The notes: generated by a model not told the origin, from the letters alone. A stretch of DNA of 64,000 nucleotides from Nocardia sp. CDC159 (GCF_023740735.1 NZ_JAMRXH010000005.1:248001-312000), one strand, 5' to 3'; counted from the first letter of the stretch, positions 8,698 through 18,125 are shown. A program made the numbers and translations.

Positions 8698-9150
8698 ATG
8701 TTCAAGAAAGTAAGTACCGCAGCGATCGTTGGTGGCCTTGCTATTGCGGTGATGAGTTCCCTGGGGATCCAGGCAGCTGCCTGGGCAGAAAGCCCGGCCG
8801 GCTCGGCCTCTCCGGGTCCGGTAGTTCACCGGCCTGGTCCTGGTGATGGTGGGGTTAAGGGCGGTTCGGTACTCCTCCCCGACCCCAGTGGGCCTAACAA
8901 CTTGACGCCACGGGGCAACCCGCCCCACTGGGAGTACCCAGAGGGAGGAATCTGGGACAAAGGCACGGATCCCGTGAGAGGATGGTCTAACTATTGGCAC
9001 CCCCGCCGCAACCATGGCGCTACAACGCGAAGTGGCAGCGTGCAGCAGCGTGATGATCAGGGGCCTGAGGTTTGGGCCTACACATCCCTCTTCCGAACGG
9101 TGATCGGCGGTGATGGGAGTATGCAAGCCTTTTGGCGAATCAACAACTAA
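8698..9150 (+). CDS. Lactococcin 972 family bacteriocin precursor
   Basis: 150 aa from the ATG at 8698, preceded by AGAAGGG. Residues 1-30 form a Sec-type signal peptide (MFKKVSTAAIVGGLAIAVMS... ending AAAWAES). The mature part has the family pattern: EGGIWDKGTD, then GWSNYWHPRRNHGATT, WAYTSLF, and a C-terminal DGSMQAFWRIN. Lactococcin 972 proteins are secreted, bind lipid II and inhibit septum formation in related bacteria. The next two genes are the membrane protein and ABC ATPase that normally accompany this family. A Pro/Gly-rich linker (about residues 32-75) is longer than usual. An ORF extending upstream to 8530 lacks a signal peptide and is rejected as the start. Confidence 0.85.
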   Translation: MFKKVSTAAIVGGLAIAVMSSLGIQAAAWAESPAGSASPGPVVHRPGPGDGGVKGGSVLLPDPSGPNNLTPRGNPPHWEYPEGGIWDKGTDPVRGWSNYWHPRRNHGATTRSGSVQQRDDQGPEVWAYTSLFRTVIGGDGSMQAFWRINN

Positions 9151-9246
9151 GGTGTAGGCGTCTCATGCACCCAGCGGAGTGAGTAATTCAACAGCCGAAG
9201 ATCATTGTGTGCGTTGAGTTGGTAAAGCGCATAGAGCGATTAGGCT

Positions 9247-9284
9247 AAGTGCTGACTGTGGCGCGAGTGTCACAGTCAGCACTT
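9247..9284 (+). terminator. Perfect 14-bp stem hairpin between bacteriocin and transporter genes
   Basis: AAGTGCTGACTGTG at 9247-9260 pairs perfectly with 9271-9284 across a 10-nt loop. The following sequence is CCACTTTTC. It sits about 100 bases after the precursor stop and 27 bases before the membrane protein GTG. A partial terminator or attenuator giving more precursor than transporter is the likely role. Confidence 0.6.
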
Positions 9285-9310
9285 CCACTTTTCACAAGAG
9301 GATTGTTGCT

Positions 9311-11407
9311 GTGCGGTTTTTCGGGTTGCGATTCATCCTATGCTGCATATTGGCCACAGCATCACTGTCGGGGTTTCTACTGGCAGAGGAGCTGGACCGA
9401 GCACCGGGAGCGTTAGGGGCTGCGACGGGATGGATCGACGAGAATCGTGATGCAGTGCCGTGGAGTCGGGTGGCCGATACTATCACCACAGTAGCCACGC
9501 AGCATCATGCGACGATCATGCGTGTAGACCCTGATTTTCACGATGTCAATCACCGCCAACATCTATTTGTCGTTAACGGTGAGACGGATACGGGTGAGCC
9601 GATCCAGAATCGGTTGGCCGCATTCGGTCGGTCACCAGCGATGCAATTCGATATCTCTCCAATCAGCAGGGATGATCGACTCGATCCACGAACCGAATAT
9701 CGGATCTACGGATCGCAGACTGCGGCCGCAGATCTCAGGGCACGGTTCGAACAGATTGGCCTGTACGGCCGATGGTTACCGGCCAAATCATTCGGCGATG
9801 TAGCTACGATATGGGCATTGCAGGCCTGGGAAGTCATCCTCGGACTGTTGACCGCGCTGGTTGCACTAACTATGGGCGGGGTTCTACTGGACGCGCGCCG
9901 GTACGCGGTGTGGCGGGCACATGGGGCATCGACATCACACGTGATATGGCGTGATATGCGGGGCCTCATTCGTTTTGGCATGTGCGCTGGTGCGGTCGCA
10001 GCGGTGATCACCAGTGGTTTTCTCTGCTGGTACAACGGATTTGCACAATTCTCGGTATTCGCCTACGGCTTCGCTATCGCCGCAGTCGCCATGGGCATAG
10101 TGGTAACTCTCTCCTACCTTGTTGCCATCGCCCTTGTGACAACAACTCCGATAGTTGCAGCGCTGAAGGGCCGATTGAAGTTGGGACCAGCATTATTGGG
10201 GCTCTACCCGCTTCGGATCATTGCGGTATTAGCCATCGCACCCGCCGTGGTGGCGGTCCTAGCCGCGCACAGCGACCTAGCCAATCAGGCGGCCGCCAAC
10301 TCATACATCGAACGAGGCGGCGACGCCGTCAACATCGCATTTCCTGGCTCACGCACGCAGGAGACCGCAGATAAAAACGATGAAGAGACGGGACGATGGA
10401 TCCGCAATCTTGATAGCCACGGACGGGTGATCATCGTGAACCGGGAATGGCTGCAAGCCCCGTACCTACCTCTGCATGTGACCCCGACGGGCGCGGAGAT
10501 GATATCGGTGAATGATACTTTCCTGGCTAATCAACCGGTGCTAGACCCCGCAGGCAGCCGTTACGGTCCGGCGCCGGAGAACACGGTGCGCATCATTATC
10601 CCAGAAAGTCTGCGCCAATACGGCGAATTCATCACCGCCGCAATCCGCAGGAGTTTCAACCCCGAAAATCTTCCTGACCGGGCGCACCCCCCGCGCATTC
10701 AGCAGCTTCTGGCTGCCGACGGACAGACCTTTTTCGCCTACGCCGCCACAGGGGGCATTATTCCTGCGTCCCCGCCATCAACGCGGATTCGCAAAATGAA
10801 CCAGCCGATGATCCATGACCCGGTTATCGTGTCGTACCCCAACGGCACCGAACTGATCAGCGATATCCGTTACGCTGCGTGGGCGAGCCAATCTAGGGTG
10901 GTTTTCTCTTCCTCCGACATCACCTCGGCCATCGATAAGACCCTACCTAGCGACCACATCCTCGGAATGCTGCCGATCACCACACAGCTCGACGATAACC
11001 ACACCACCACGATCCGTCGCCTAGTAACTGAACTCTCGGTACTGGGACTCATGGTATTGGCACTGGTGTCGATCACCATCACCACATGTGTGCTGTATAC
11101 GCGAAAAAATGTCCGCACAATCTTTGCCGGCCATCTCGCGGGCCAATCATTTTGGCGCATTCACCGCAGGATTTTACTGTGGGAAGCGCTCCTCCCGGTC
11201 GGGATACTGGCATGGATTTGCGGGGATAACTGGCGGCGCGCTCGCGCCCGTGCGTTCTTCATCGACGGTCTCAATGTCCCGCCCCCTCCACAGTTGGCGG
11301 CACCGGACTGGTCGCGAATAGTGCCAGGCAGCATCGCGGTACTGCTGGCCACCGCACTTCTCACCGCGATCCTGGCAGTCGCGCATCGACGCATCACCAC
11401 CAAATAA
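9311..11407 (+). CDS. Lactococcin-972-associated integral membrane protein (FtsX-like/DUF1430 type)
   Basis: 698 aa from GTG 9311, with AGAGGA upstream. It has an N-terminal membrane anchor, a long extracytoplasmic region (about residues 25-175), a cluster of three or four membrane segments (about 180-320), a second large outer loop, and a final group of segments at about 575-690. This topology matches MacB/FtsX-type permeases that work with LolD-like ATPases, and the bacteriocin-associated DUF1430 proteins beside lactococcin 972 genes. With the ATPase at 11445 it probably exports the bacteriocin or protects the producer. Confidence 0.78.
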   Translation: MRFFGLRFILCCILATASLSGFLLAEELDRAPGALGAATGWIDENRDAVPWSRVADTITTVATQHHATIMRVDPDFHDVNHRQHLFVVNGETDTGEPIQNRLAAFGRSPAMQFDISPISRDDRLDPRTEYRIYGSQTAAADLRARFEQIGLYGRWLPAKSFGDVATIWALQAWEVILGLLTALVALTMGGVLLDARRYAVWRAHGASTSHVIWRDMRGLIRFGMCAGAVAAVITSGFLCWYNGFAQFSVFAYGFAIAAVAMGIVVTLSYLVAIALVTTTPIVAALKGRLKLGPALLGLYPLRIIAVLAIAPAVVAVLAAHSDLANQAAANSYIERGGDAVNIAFPGSRTQETADKNDEETGRWIRNLDSHGRVIIVNREWLQAPYLPLHVTPTGAEMISVNDTFLANQPVLDPAGSRYGPAPENTVRIIIPESLRQYGEFITAAIRRSFNPENLPDRAHPPRIQQLLAADGQTFFAYAATGGIIPASPPSTRIRKMNQPMIHDPVIVSYPNGTELISDIRYAAWASQSRVVFSSSDITSAIDKTLPSDHILGMLPITTQLDDNHTTTIRRLVTELSVLGLMVLALVSITITTCVLYTRKNVRTIFAGHLAGQSFWRIHRRILLWEALLPVGILAWICGDNWRRARARAFFIDGLNVPPPPQLAAPDWSRIVPGSIAVLLATALLTAILAVAHRRITTK

Positions 11408-11444
11408 CCTCTTCCCTCCACTTCCACGAAACGAAGAGTTCCTC

Positions 11445-12077
11445 ATGATCCGAGTTGAGAACCTGAGCAAGTCTTTTGGCCCCCGGACGTTATGGGATGG
11501 GTTGAACCTCACCGTCGACACTGGACAAATGGCCGCGATCACCGGTCCCAGCGGATCGGGTAAATCCACGCTGCTCAACTGCCTCGGCTTACTAGAACCA
11601 CCCACCTCGGGTCGGATCGTGTACGAGCGTACCGATCTGACGGCCCTCAACCGGCGCAAGGCCCGCCACTACCGACGCAACAGCCTCGGATACCTGTTCC
11701 AGCACTACGCACTCATCGAAAACGCCACTGTCGCAGATAATCTGGAGTTGGCATTCACTAAGCGCGCCACTCGCGCCACCCGTCGAATCCGCTGCCATCG
11801 CGCGCTCGAACAAGTTGGACTCGCCGGTCGAGAAAACACCACAATCCATCAACTCAGTGGCGGTGAACAACAACGCGTGGCCCTGGCCCAGCTGCTAATC
11901 AAACAACCGCCCGTCATCCTCGCCGACGAACCCACCGCGGCCTTGGACATCGCCAACATCGACATCGTCATCAATATCCTGCGCGAATTGACGACGACGG
12001 GAGCAACTGTCATCGTAGTCACGCACAACGATGACCTGCGTACGCGCGCCGATGTCACCCATACACTCGGGAACTGA
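11445..12077 (+). CDS. ABC transporter ATP-binding protein of the bacteriocin locus
   Basis: 210 aa. All nucleotide-binding motifs are present: Walker A GPSGSGKST (about residue 34), Q-loop in LGYLFQHYAL, signature LSGGEQQRVALAQ, Walker B VILADEPTAALD and the switch His in VVTHNDD. The short length and motif spacing fit the LolD/MacB-type ATPase group. It is 37 bases downstream of the membrane protein gene and almost certainly powers it. Immunity and export roles cannot be separated from sequence. Confidence 0.9.
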   Translation: MIRVENLSKSFGPRTLWDGLNLTVDTGQMAAITGPSGSGKSTLLNCLGLLEPPTSGRIVYERTDLTALNRRKARHYRRNSLGYLFQHYALIENATVADNLELAFTKRATRATRRIRCHRALEQVGLAGRENTTIHQLSGGEQQRVALAQLLIKQPPVILADEPTAALDIANIDIVINILRELTTTGATVIVVTHNDDLRTRADVTHTLGN

Positions 12078-12180
12078 GCTGGAACCCCCGCGCAGACCAT
12101 CGAATTCTTATCTCCTCGTTGAGGCGCACTCCCCGACAGCCCGCCAGCACAACGACAACAGGCGGGTCTGTACGGTAAAC

Positions 12181-12334
12181 GGCTCTGGTGCACTTTCGGT
12201 GGTGTACTGCCGGCGGTGGTGATACGACAAGTTTGGGTGCGAGTTCGATGTGCTTGTCGACGTGGTGCTCCTGGTTACCATCGTTGTCTGGTATAGCCCT
12301 CACGTGCTGCGACCACCGAAAGTGCACCAGAGCC
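12181..12334. repeat. MITE-like element with perfect 23-bp inverted ends
   Basis: Positions 12181-12203 and 12312-12334 are perfect reverse complements over 23 bases (they start GGCTCTGGTGCACTTTC on the left). They enclose 108 bases without a convincing gene. The size and perfect ends suggest a miniature inverted-repeat transposable element or an internally deleted insertion sequence. No certain target duplication was found; AAAC occurs near both outer edges but not flush. It lies between the bacteriocin ATPase and the GH76 gene. Confidence 0.65.
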
Positions 12335-12406
12335 GAAAACTTGACAGTCCCCTGCTCCCGATACAGATCTTGTAGGAATGCCGCTCGGACGGCTACCGTG
12401 TAGGCG

Positions 12407-13918
12407 GTGGTCGAGAACGGGAAGGTTCGGTGGGGTGTCCTCGCCTGCGTGGTGGCGGTAGCGCTGGGGATTCTCCTGGTAGTGCGGCCGTTTTCCGCTT
12501 TCGAAGGATTGTCTGCACAGTCACCGAGTTGCTCCGGTCGCGCGTGTGACAGGGATGACCCGGCGACATCGAACGGTCCCAGGACAGTGGCGCAGGTCCG
12601 GCAGTGGTCGCGGGTGATCACGCTGACCACTGCGGGCGCGGTTGCTGGCGCGGCCATCGACAACGGGCAGCCCGGTGACATGGTATGGCTCGATCGCCGT
12701 GCCGAGGACGACGATCCTCGTCAGGAACAGCTCGGCGTGGTCGCGGTCGCAGCGGCCGGGACATCGGCAAGCACGCAGTCCTACCAGTTCGCGGGCGGCG
12801 TGTTGCGTGCGTGCGGGAAAGCTGGTGACAGGCAGGAGATCCGGTGCACCCGCTGGATCGGGCAGCACGATGCAGCCGCTGACCGCCGCCTGCGTGCGGT
12901 GGAGCGGTTGCTGGATCGCTACGACACCGCGACCGGGCTGTGGGAGAACGATGCCAGTACCTGGCAGAGCGCCAACGCGCTAACCGCGTTGATCGACTAC
13001 ATGGCGCGTACCGATGACCGGCAGTATGTCGGCTATATCGACAAAACCTACCGGCACGGAACGGTTGCGCAGACGGGCGTTCCGAGGAATACCGGGTATA
13101 ACGACGATGAACTATGGTGGGCATTGGCCTGGATCGATGCTTTCGATCTCACCTCCGAGCAGCGTTACCTCGATGCCGCGCGGACCATCGTTGATAGCCT
13201 CGATGACCAACGGGCCGCGTTCTGCGATGGCGGGTTGGCGTGGGCGCGGATGGGGATCGATCCGCAGCGGCGTCCGTGGACCCAGGTCAACTCGATCACC
13301 AACGCGCTGTACCTGACGGCCGCGGCATTGTTGAGCACCCGTGTCGAGCCGACAAGCCGCCCTGCATATCTCGCTCGGGCGCAACAGACTCAGCAATGGT
13401 TCACCCAACGTGCCGGTCGCGCCTTGCTGGACCGATCCGGACTGATCAACGATCATCTCGACCAGTACGGCGACACCTGCGTCCTCGTCGACTCTGGCAC
13501 GCGGTGGACCTACACCCAAGGCGCAATGGTCGGCGGACTCGTAGCCCTGTATCGAGCCACCGGAAACGAAGAACTCCTGCGCGCGGCCGACAGGATCGTC
13601 ATCGCGAGCACAGATGCCGCTTCTCCATTCCTCCGGGACGGAGTGCTATGGGAATACGCCGCCACGGACTGTCCCGGCCCCGGTTGCCATGATGCGGAAA
13701 CATTCAAAGGCGTCTTCGTCCGCTCCTACCGAGAACTGGCCGATACCGGTCGCTCCCGGGCCGCTACCAGCGATTTCCTTACCCACCAGGCGAACTCGCT
13801 GACCAGCGACGACGATGACTACGGATTCCGCTGGCATGCGCCGATGCAAGCCGACGACTACCCGAACTTCGCTACCCAAGCAGCGGCGATCGACGCACTC
13901 AACGCCGCATGCGGATAG
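12407..13918 (+). CDS. Glycoside hydrolase family 76-like secreted/anchored protein
   Basis: 503 aa from GTG 12407. A single N-terminal membrane segment (WGVLACVVAVALGILLVV) is followed by an extracytoplasmic linker. An (alpha/alpha)6-type domain runs from about residue 165 to the end. The GH76 signature is visible as YNDDELWWALAWIDAFDLT, with the catalytic Asp-Asp pair, and WTYTQGAMVGGLVALY further on. Family members are endo-alpha-1,6-mannanases, so lipomannan or a similar cell-envelope mannan is the likely substrate. The gene stands alone between transposon relics. The cell-wall substrate assignment is inference. Confidence 0.82.
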   Translation: MVENGKVRWGVLACVVAVALGILLVVRPFSAFEGLSAQSPSCSGRACDRDDPATSNGPRTVAQVRQWSRVITLTTAGAVAGAAIDNGQPGDMVWLDRRAEDDDPRQEQLGVVAVAAAGTSASTQSYQFAGGVLRACGKAGDRQEIRCTRWIGQHDAAADRRLRAVERLLDRYDTATGLWENDASTWQSANALTALIDYMARTDDRQYVGYIDKTYRHGTVAQTGVPRNTGYNDDELWWALAWIDAFDLTSEQRYLDAARTIVDSLDDQRAAFCDGGLAWARMGIDPQRRPWTQVNSITNALYLTAAALLSTRVEPTSRPAYLARAQQTQQWFTQRAGRALLDRSGLINDHLDQYGDTCVLVDSGTRWTYTQGAMVGGLVALYRATGNEELLRAADRIVIASTDAASPFLRDGVLWEYAATDCPGPGCHDAETFKGVFVRSYRELADTGRSRAATSDFLTHQANSLTSDDDDYGFRWHAPMQADDYPNFATQAAAIDALNAACG

Positions 13919-13979
13919 CCGACACGATCGTACGCGGTAGACTCACCCTGACGTCTCTCTTGGTGATCCTCTGCTCACC

Positions 13980-14190
13980 GATTTGAAGGGACGGCTGCTG
14001 ACCAAAACACGCTGTACTCTGCGCACCCGCCGCGCGATGCGCCGCCAGCCGGGAGTGTTGAACATCGCCGCGCGGCCGGCGGAGGCCGATGATCCCGCGG
14101 TGCCGGGACATTGGGAAGGGGATCTGGTCTTCGGCCGGGGTATGACCCCGATCGCGACATTGGTCGAACGCTCCACCCGGTTCCTGATGC
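13980..14190 (+). pseudogene. IS30-family transposase fragment
   Basis: The plus-strand frame reads RPAEADDPAVPGHWEGDLVF, then GMTPIATLVERSTRFLM, the highly conserved start of the IS30 DDE domain (HWEGDL contains the first catalytic Asp). The similarity stops abruptly at about 14190, where the sequence becomes the antisense of an IS110 transposase. The HTH region before it is missing too, so this is only an internal fragment. Confidence 0.75.
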
Positions 14191-15047
14191 AGAACCCGGT
14201 TGATCTTCCGGTTCCCGGCGCGGGAGAGCCAGTGTCGTTTCTGCTCACCCGAAGACGCATCCAGCGGGGCGGTGCCGTTCCAGGACGCGAACCGGCCCCG
14301 ATCGGAGAATCGGTGGATATCAGCGACATCGGCCAGTAGCCGCGCCGCGCCGGATGGTCCGATGCCGTTCAGCTCGAGCAAGAGCGGACCGCGCTCGCCG
14401 ACCAGCTCACGCAGCTCTTTGTCCGCGGTCTTGATCTTGCGGTCGATCCGTTCCAGATCCTCGATCACCTCCACCGCCGAACGACGGCGGACCTTGCCCG
14501 CCGGATCCCGCGGCTTCACGGTCGCGACCAGTTTCCGGGCTTGCATGGCCGACAGAAACTTCTTCGCCCCGCCGGGCAGCAGTTCCAGCAGCAGCCGATG
14601 CAGCCGGTTGACGGTGTCGGTGCGGGCCCGGCCGAGCTCGTCGCGACGGTCGGCGAGCATGCCCAGTGCGACCAGTTCCGGGTCGGCGTGCACCCGGCGC
14701 AGATTCGGCGAGCGCAGTGCCGCCAACGCGACCGGATGCGCGTCGACCGGGTCGGTTTTGCGGCCGTTGCCGGTGGCGAAGACCCGCACCTGCGCGGACA
14801 ATTTCGCTGAAACGTCGACCACGGTTTCACCGTCGTGGACCAGGCGGTGAGCCAGGTGACGGCCGACACCGTTGCAGCCCTCGATCGCCCAGATGCGGTC
14901 GTTGAATCGTTGTGCGGCGTTGAGCATTTCGGTGTATCCGGCGGTGTTGGTGTCATACCGCCCGGTCAGCAGCACCGTCGCGGTACTGTCGATGATCTCG
15001 ATCGTGGCCGATCTCTTGTGCGGGTCCATTCCGATGATGACCGTCAC
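14191..15047 (-). pseudogene. IS110-family transposase, 3'-truncated
   Basis: The minus-strand frame from GTG 15047 (GGGAGG 8 bases upstream) has the DEDD RuvC-like domain: Asp in IIGMDPHKRSA, Glu in WAIEGCNGVG, and KTDPVDAHPVA. It continues into the second IS110 domain, LNGIGPSGAARLLADV and FASWNGTAPLDASSG, reaching AGNRKINRVLH. There the family match ends at the junction with the IS30 fragment; the ORF runs on as unrelated translation to 13899. The last part of the C-terminal domain is therefore lost and the protein is probably inactive. Confidence 0.8.
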
Positions 15048-15334
15048 CAGCACATCCTCCCGATTCGACATCGATGGTGTCGCACGGGAAGGCACCGCTA
15101 CTTCGAGCTGGGCAGACCCCTCTTCAGCCATTCCCGGCACGGCGCCCGATGGGAGGCAAGCCAATTTGAGAGCCACACCAGCGAAGACGGTGGGCAGCCG
15201 CTGTGAGAGCACCACACCGGGCACCTGGACCGAATCCTGGCCAGGATCCGATCCCGATACCAGTTTCTAACTAGCCTGTCCCACATCCCCGCCTACATTC
15301 CCGCACCGGAGTCCGACCGCACCGACGACGAGTC

Positions 15335-15928
15335 CTAGGCAGGTTCACGGGACGCCCCGATACCACCACCCTCGCCAGCGCTGGGTTCGGCCCTCGCCGT
15401 GGGGCCGCGACTGTCGATGATCCCACGTCCCTCGGACGCTGGTTCGGGTCCATGGTCGGGCCCTGAGCTGGTGGCAGTGTGCCGGTGCCTCGTCCGGGGT
15501 TTGCGCGGGTCCGGTTCCGGTGTCCGCGCTTGGCTGGGACGGTTGTCGCGGGTGATCAGTTGGCGGGCCTGTTTCACCGTGATATCCAGCAGATCGGCCA
15601 CTTCCTCCTCGGTGTAGCGCTGGGCGCGGATGGCGGCTGCCGCGGCGGCTTGGACGCGGTTGTGGTTGTCGATCTCGGCGGCGGCCTGCGCTCTGATTTC
15701 GGCAATTTTCTGTTCGAGATCGGCGATGTCGCGGTCACAGTTCGTCCGAACCAGCGCGATCGCCGCCCAGGCGCGGTGAAACTCCCGCACCCGCGCCTTC
15801 ACCGTCTTCTCCCGTTCCCGTTGCGCGGACCGCAATTCCCCGATCCGGGCTGACGCCCGTTCCATCCGGGCGGTGAGTTCGGGTGAGCGGGCCGCACCAC
15901 GCGGACCGCGACGAGTGTTCTCGGCCAT
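15335..15928 (-). CDS. Coiled-coil protein with C-terminal HTH-like segment
   Basis: 197 aa from ATG 15928, with GGAGG 6 bases upstream. Residues about 15-110 are strongly helical and charged (RMERASARIGELRSAQRERE and following), probably a coiled coil. YTEEEVADLLDITVKQARQLI at about 115-135 resembles a helix-turn-helix. The last 60 residues are disordered (Pro, Arg, Gly). It may be a small DNA-binding protein of the element. It is encoded divergently from the DUF4192 gene. Confidence 0.6.
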   Translation of the reverse strand: MAENTRRGPRGAARSPELTARMERASARIGELRSAQREREKTVKARVREFHRAWAAIALVRTNCDRDIADLEQKIAEIRAQAAAEIDNHNRVQAAAAAAIRAQRYTEEEVADLLDITVKQARQLITRDNRPSQARTPEPDPRKPRTRHRHTATSSGPDHGPEPASEGRGIIDSRGPTARAEPSAGEGGGIGASREPA

Positions 15929-16123
15929 GACAAGCCTCCTGACAGGCGCCACGAACATGCCGGTCAGTCCCTCGCCCCACCACCCTACCGCCCAACCCGC
16001 CGACACCGCGCCCCCATCCGGCCGCCCGCCAGCCCACGCCGTGACTCACCGCCGCGCGCCCGGAAAGCCTGCACGGTCGACGGCAGGAGTCCGAATCCCG
16101 TGCAGGAGAGCAGGAGTTACGCA

Positions 16124-17152
16124 ATGGTCGCTATCGAGAATCCGGGCGCAGTGATCGCCGCGCTCCCACCATGGCTCGGTTACACACCTCGACGGTCCAT
16201 GGTGTTGATCCTGTTGGACCGCACCGATGTTCCCGATCAGCTGCTGCGTGCCACCCACGTGCGCCGGTGCGATCTCCTGCTGCCAGACGGCGCGATCGAT
16301 GCGCAGTCGATCGCGATGGCCGCCTTCGACCTGTGCGCCTACTTCCACCCGGACCTGTTGTGCGCGGTCATCATCGACGACGACCTCCACACCCGCGAGC
16401 CCCGTGACCGCTACGACTACGTGATCGCGCTGCTGCGGGAACGCGCAACGCTGGTCTGGGGTGTTCCGTTGATGGATGCGTGGGCCACACCCGAGGTCGC
16501 CGCGGGGCAGCCGTGGTGGAGCGTCGTTCACGCCGACATCGCCGGGCAGGCATTCGAGCGGCCCCAGCCCGGCCACTCTCCATCCCCGCTCGATTTGACC
16601 GGCCCGCAATCGGGCCTGGCCGCGCAGGTCGCCGCCCAGCTCACCGAGCGACGCGCGGAACCCTCCCCGGCCGCCGACGCCGACCTGCGTTCCCGCCACC
16701 GAGATCAGCTCCGTGTCGTCCTGCGCTTGGTCGACAGCATCGCGGCGCACCGCTGGCCCAGCGCGCAGGACGTGGTCGAGCTGACCCTGATCCTCGACGA
16801 CGACCTCGTGCGCGACTGCTGTCACGCCCTGGCCACCACTCGCCGCGCAGTTGCCGCGCTGGATCTGTGGACGCTCACCTGGCAGGCGTTGCCGCCCGGT
16901 CGCCGCACGCAGGCTGCTCTGCTGACCGCAAGCGCGGCCATCCTCGCCGACAAACTATGGCTGGCAGGTACGGCGTTGCGCACCATCCTGGTCGACGAAC
17001 CCGGGCACCCGCACAATCGTGGGCACGCACACTCATCAGCCATCCACCGATCGAGCAACTGCGGTCGCTGGCGACCACCGGGCACACAGCAGCCGACAGG
17101 CTCGGCATCCCCCTCGATTGATTCCGACCATCCTTCCCCACGCGCCGGGTGA
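16124..17152 (+). CDS. DUF4192-family protein, apparently frameshifted near the 3' end
   Basis: From ATG 16124 (AGGAG 7 bases upstream) the protein has the DUF4192 opening ENPGAVIAALPPWLGYTPRRS followed by MVLILLDRTDVP, and Asp/His patches typical of this actinobacterial family of unknown function. The frame runs to 17152, but after about 17010 it becomes low-complexity. A plausible family C-terminus, HPPIEQLRSLATTGHTAADR, lies in another frame ending at 17121. A single-base deletion near 17000-17030 would explain both. The upstream two thirds look intact. It sits just before dprA, as in some actinobacterial plasmids. Confidence 0.65.
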   Translation: MVAIENPGAVIAALPPWLGYTPRRSMVLILLDRTDVPDQLLRATHVRRCDLLLPDGAIDAQSIAMAAFDLCAYFHPDLLCAVIIDDDLHTREPRDRYDYVIALLRERATLVWGVPLMDAWATPEVAAGQPWWSVVHADIAGQAFERPQPGHSPSPLDLTGPQSGLAAQVAAQLTERRAEPSPAADADLRSRHRDQLRVVLRLVDSIAAHRWPSAQDVVELTLILDDDLVRDCCHALATTRRAVAALDLWTLTWQALPPGRRTQAALLTASAAILADKLWLAGTALRTILVDEPGHPHNRGHAHSSAIHRSSNCGRWRPPGTQQPTGSASPSIDSDHPSPRAG

Positions 17153-17201
17153 GCTCGGTCCTTTCCAGCCAAAGCCCCTTCCACCCTTAGAAGGATCATC
17201 C

Positions 17202-18125
17202 GTGAATTCCGCTGCGCCCGAACCGGTCCTCGATCACGAACGTCGTCTGCGGGCGTGGGCGCTGCTGTCGCGCGCCTCCCTCGACGTCCCCCACTCGGTC
17301 CACCATGCCCTCACCACGCAGGACGTGGTGGAGGCCGCCGCGCGAATCGCCTCACGCTCCGGCGATTTCCGCGCGGCCCGCGATGCCTGGGCTCAGGCCG
17401 ACCACGATCTGGCGCACATCGATGGGGTCGGTGGCCGATTGCTCACCCGCGACGACGACTCCTGGCCGGGCCGACTCGCCGACCTCGACACCCTCGCACC
17501 CGACGCGTTCGCGCCGGTGGCCTTGTGGACCCGCGGGCAGCACCGGCTCGACGCGTATTCGGCGTACACGGTGGCTGTGGTCGGGGCGCGCGCCGCGACC
17601 GACTACGGCATTCATGTGGCGGCAGACCTCGCCGGAGAACTCACGACCCGAGGGTGGAATGTCGTCAGCGGCGGCGCGTTCGGGGTCGATGCTGCCGCGC
17701 ATGCCGCGGCGCTGCGCTGCGGGAGACCCACGGTCGCGGTGCTGCCTTGCGGTCTGGACCGGCTGTATCCGAGTCAGAACGCCGATCTGTTCACCCGCAT
17801 CCTCGACAACGGGCTGATCGTCTCGGAGTACCCGCCGGGCGAGCCCGCGCGCCGCGACCGATTCATCCATCGCAATCGCCTGACCGTCGCCCTGTCGACC
17901 GGTGTCGTGGTCTGTGAAGCCGGACTGCGCTCGGGCACCCTCAACACCGCGCGGTGGGCATACCAGCTGGGCAGGCCCGTGGCCGCGGTGCCCGGCTCGA
18001 TCTACTCCGCCGCCTCCCGCGGCTGCCATCAACTCATTCGCGACGGCCATGCCCGGCTGGCCACCAGCACCGAGGATGTCCTCAACATCCTCACCCATCG
18101 CGCCGGTACCGAACCCGCTCACTGA
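17202..18125 (+). CDS. dprA: DprA/Smf-like DNA-processing protein
   Basis: 307 aa from GTG 17202 with AAGGA upstream. The Rossmann-like DprA core is clear: VAVVGARAATDYGIHVAADL, VVSGGAFGVDAAAHAAAL, VAVLPCGLDRLYPSQN, IVSEYPPG, FIHRNRLTVALS and EAGLRSGTLNTARWA. DprA loads RecA on incoming single-stranded DNA and protects it. On a conjugative element it could serve establishment of transferred DNA, which also arrives single-stranded. It lacks the extra C-terminal winged helix of chromosomal DprA and is short. Its neighbours (DUF4192, ParB-like, SSB) support the element context. Confidence 0.88.
   Translation: MNSAAPEPVLDHERRLRAWALLSRASLDVPHSVHHALTTQDVVEAAARIASRSGDFRAARDAWAQADHDLAHIDGVGGRLLTRDDDSWPGRLADLDTLAPDAFAPVALWTRGQHRLDAYSAYTVAVVGARAATDYGIHVAADLAGELTTRGWNVVSGGAFGVDAAAHAAALRCGRPTVAVLPCGLDRLYPSQNADLFTRILDNGLIVSEYPPGEPARRDRFIHRNRLTVALSTGVVVCEAGLRSGTLNTARWAYQLGRPVAAVPGSIYSAASRGCHQLIRDGHARLATSTEDVLNILTHRAGTEPAH

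Noticed and set aside
13899-14190. C-terminal extension of the IS110 ORF
   Set aside because: Family similarity ends at RVLH; the rest is antisense translation of the IS30 fragment.
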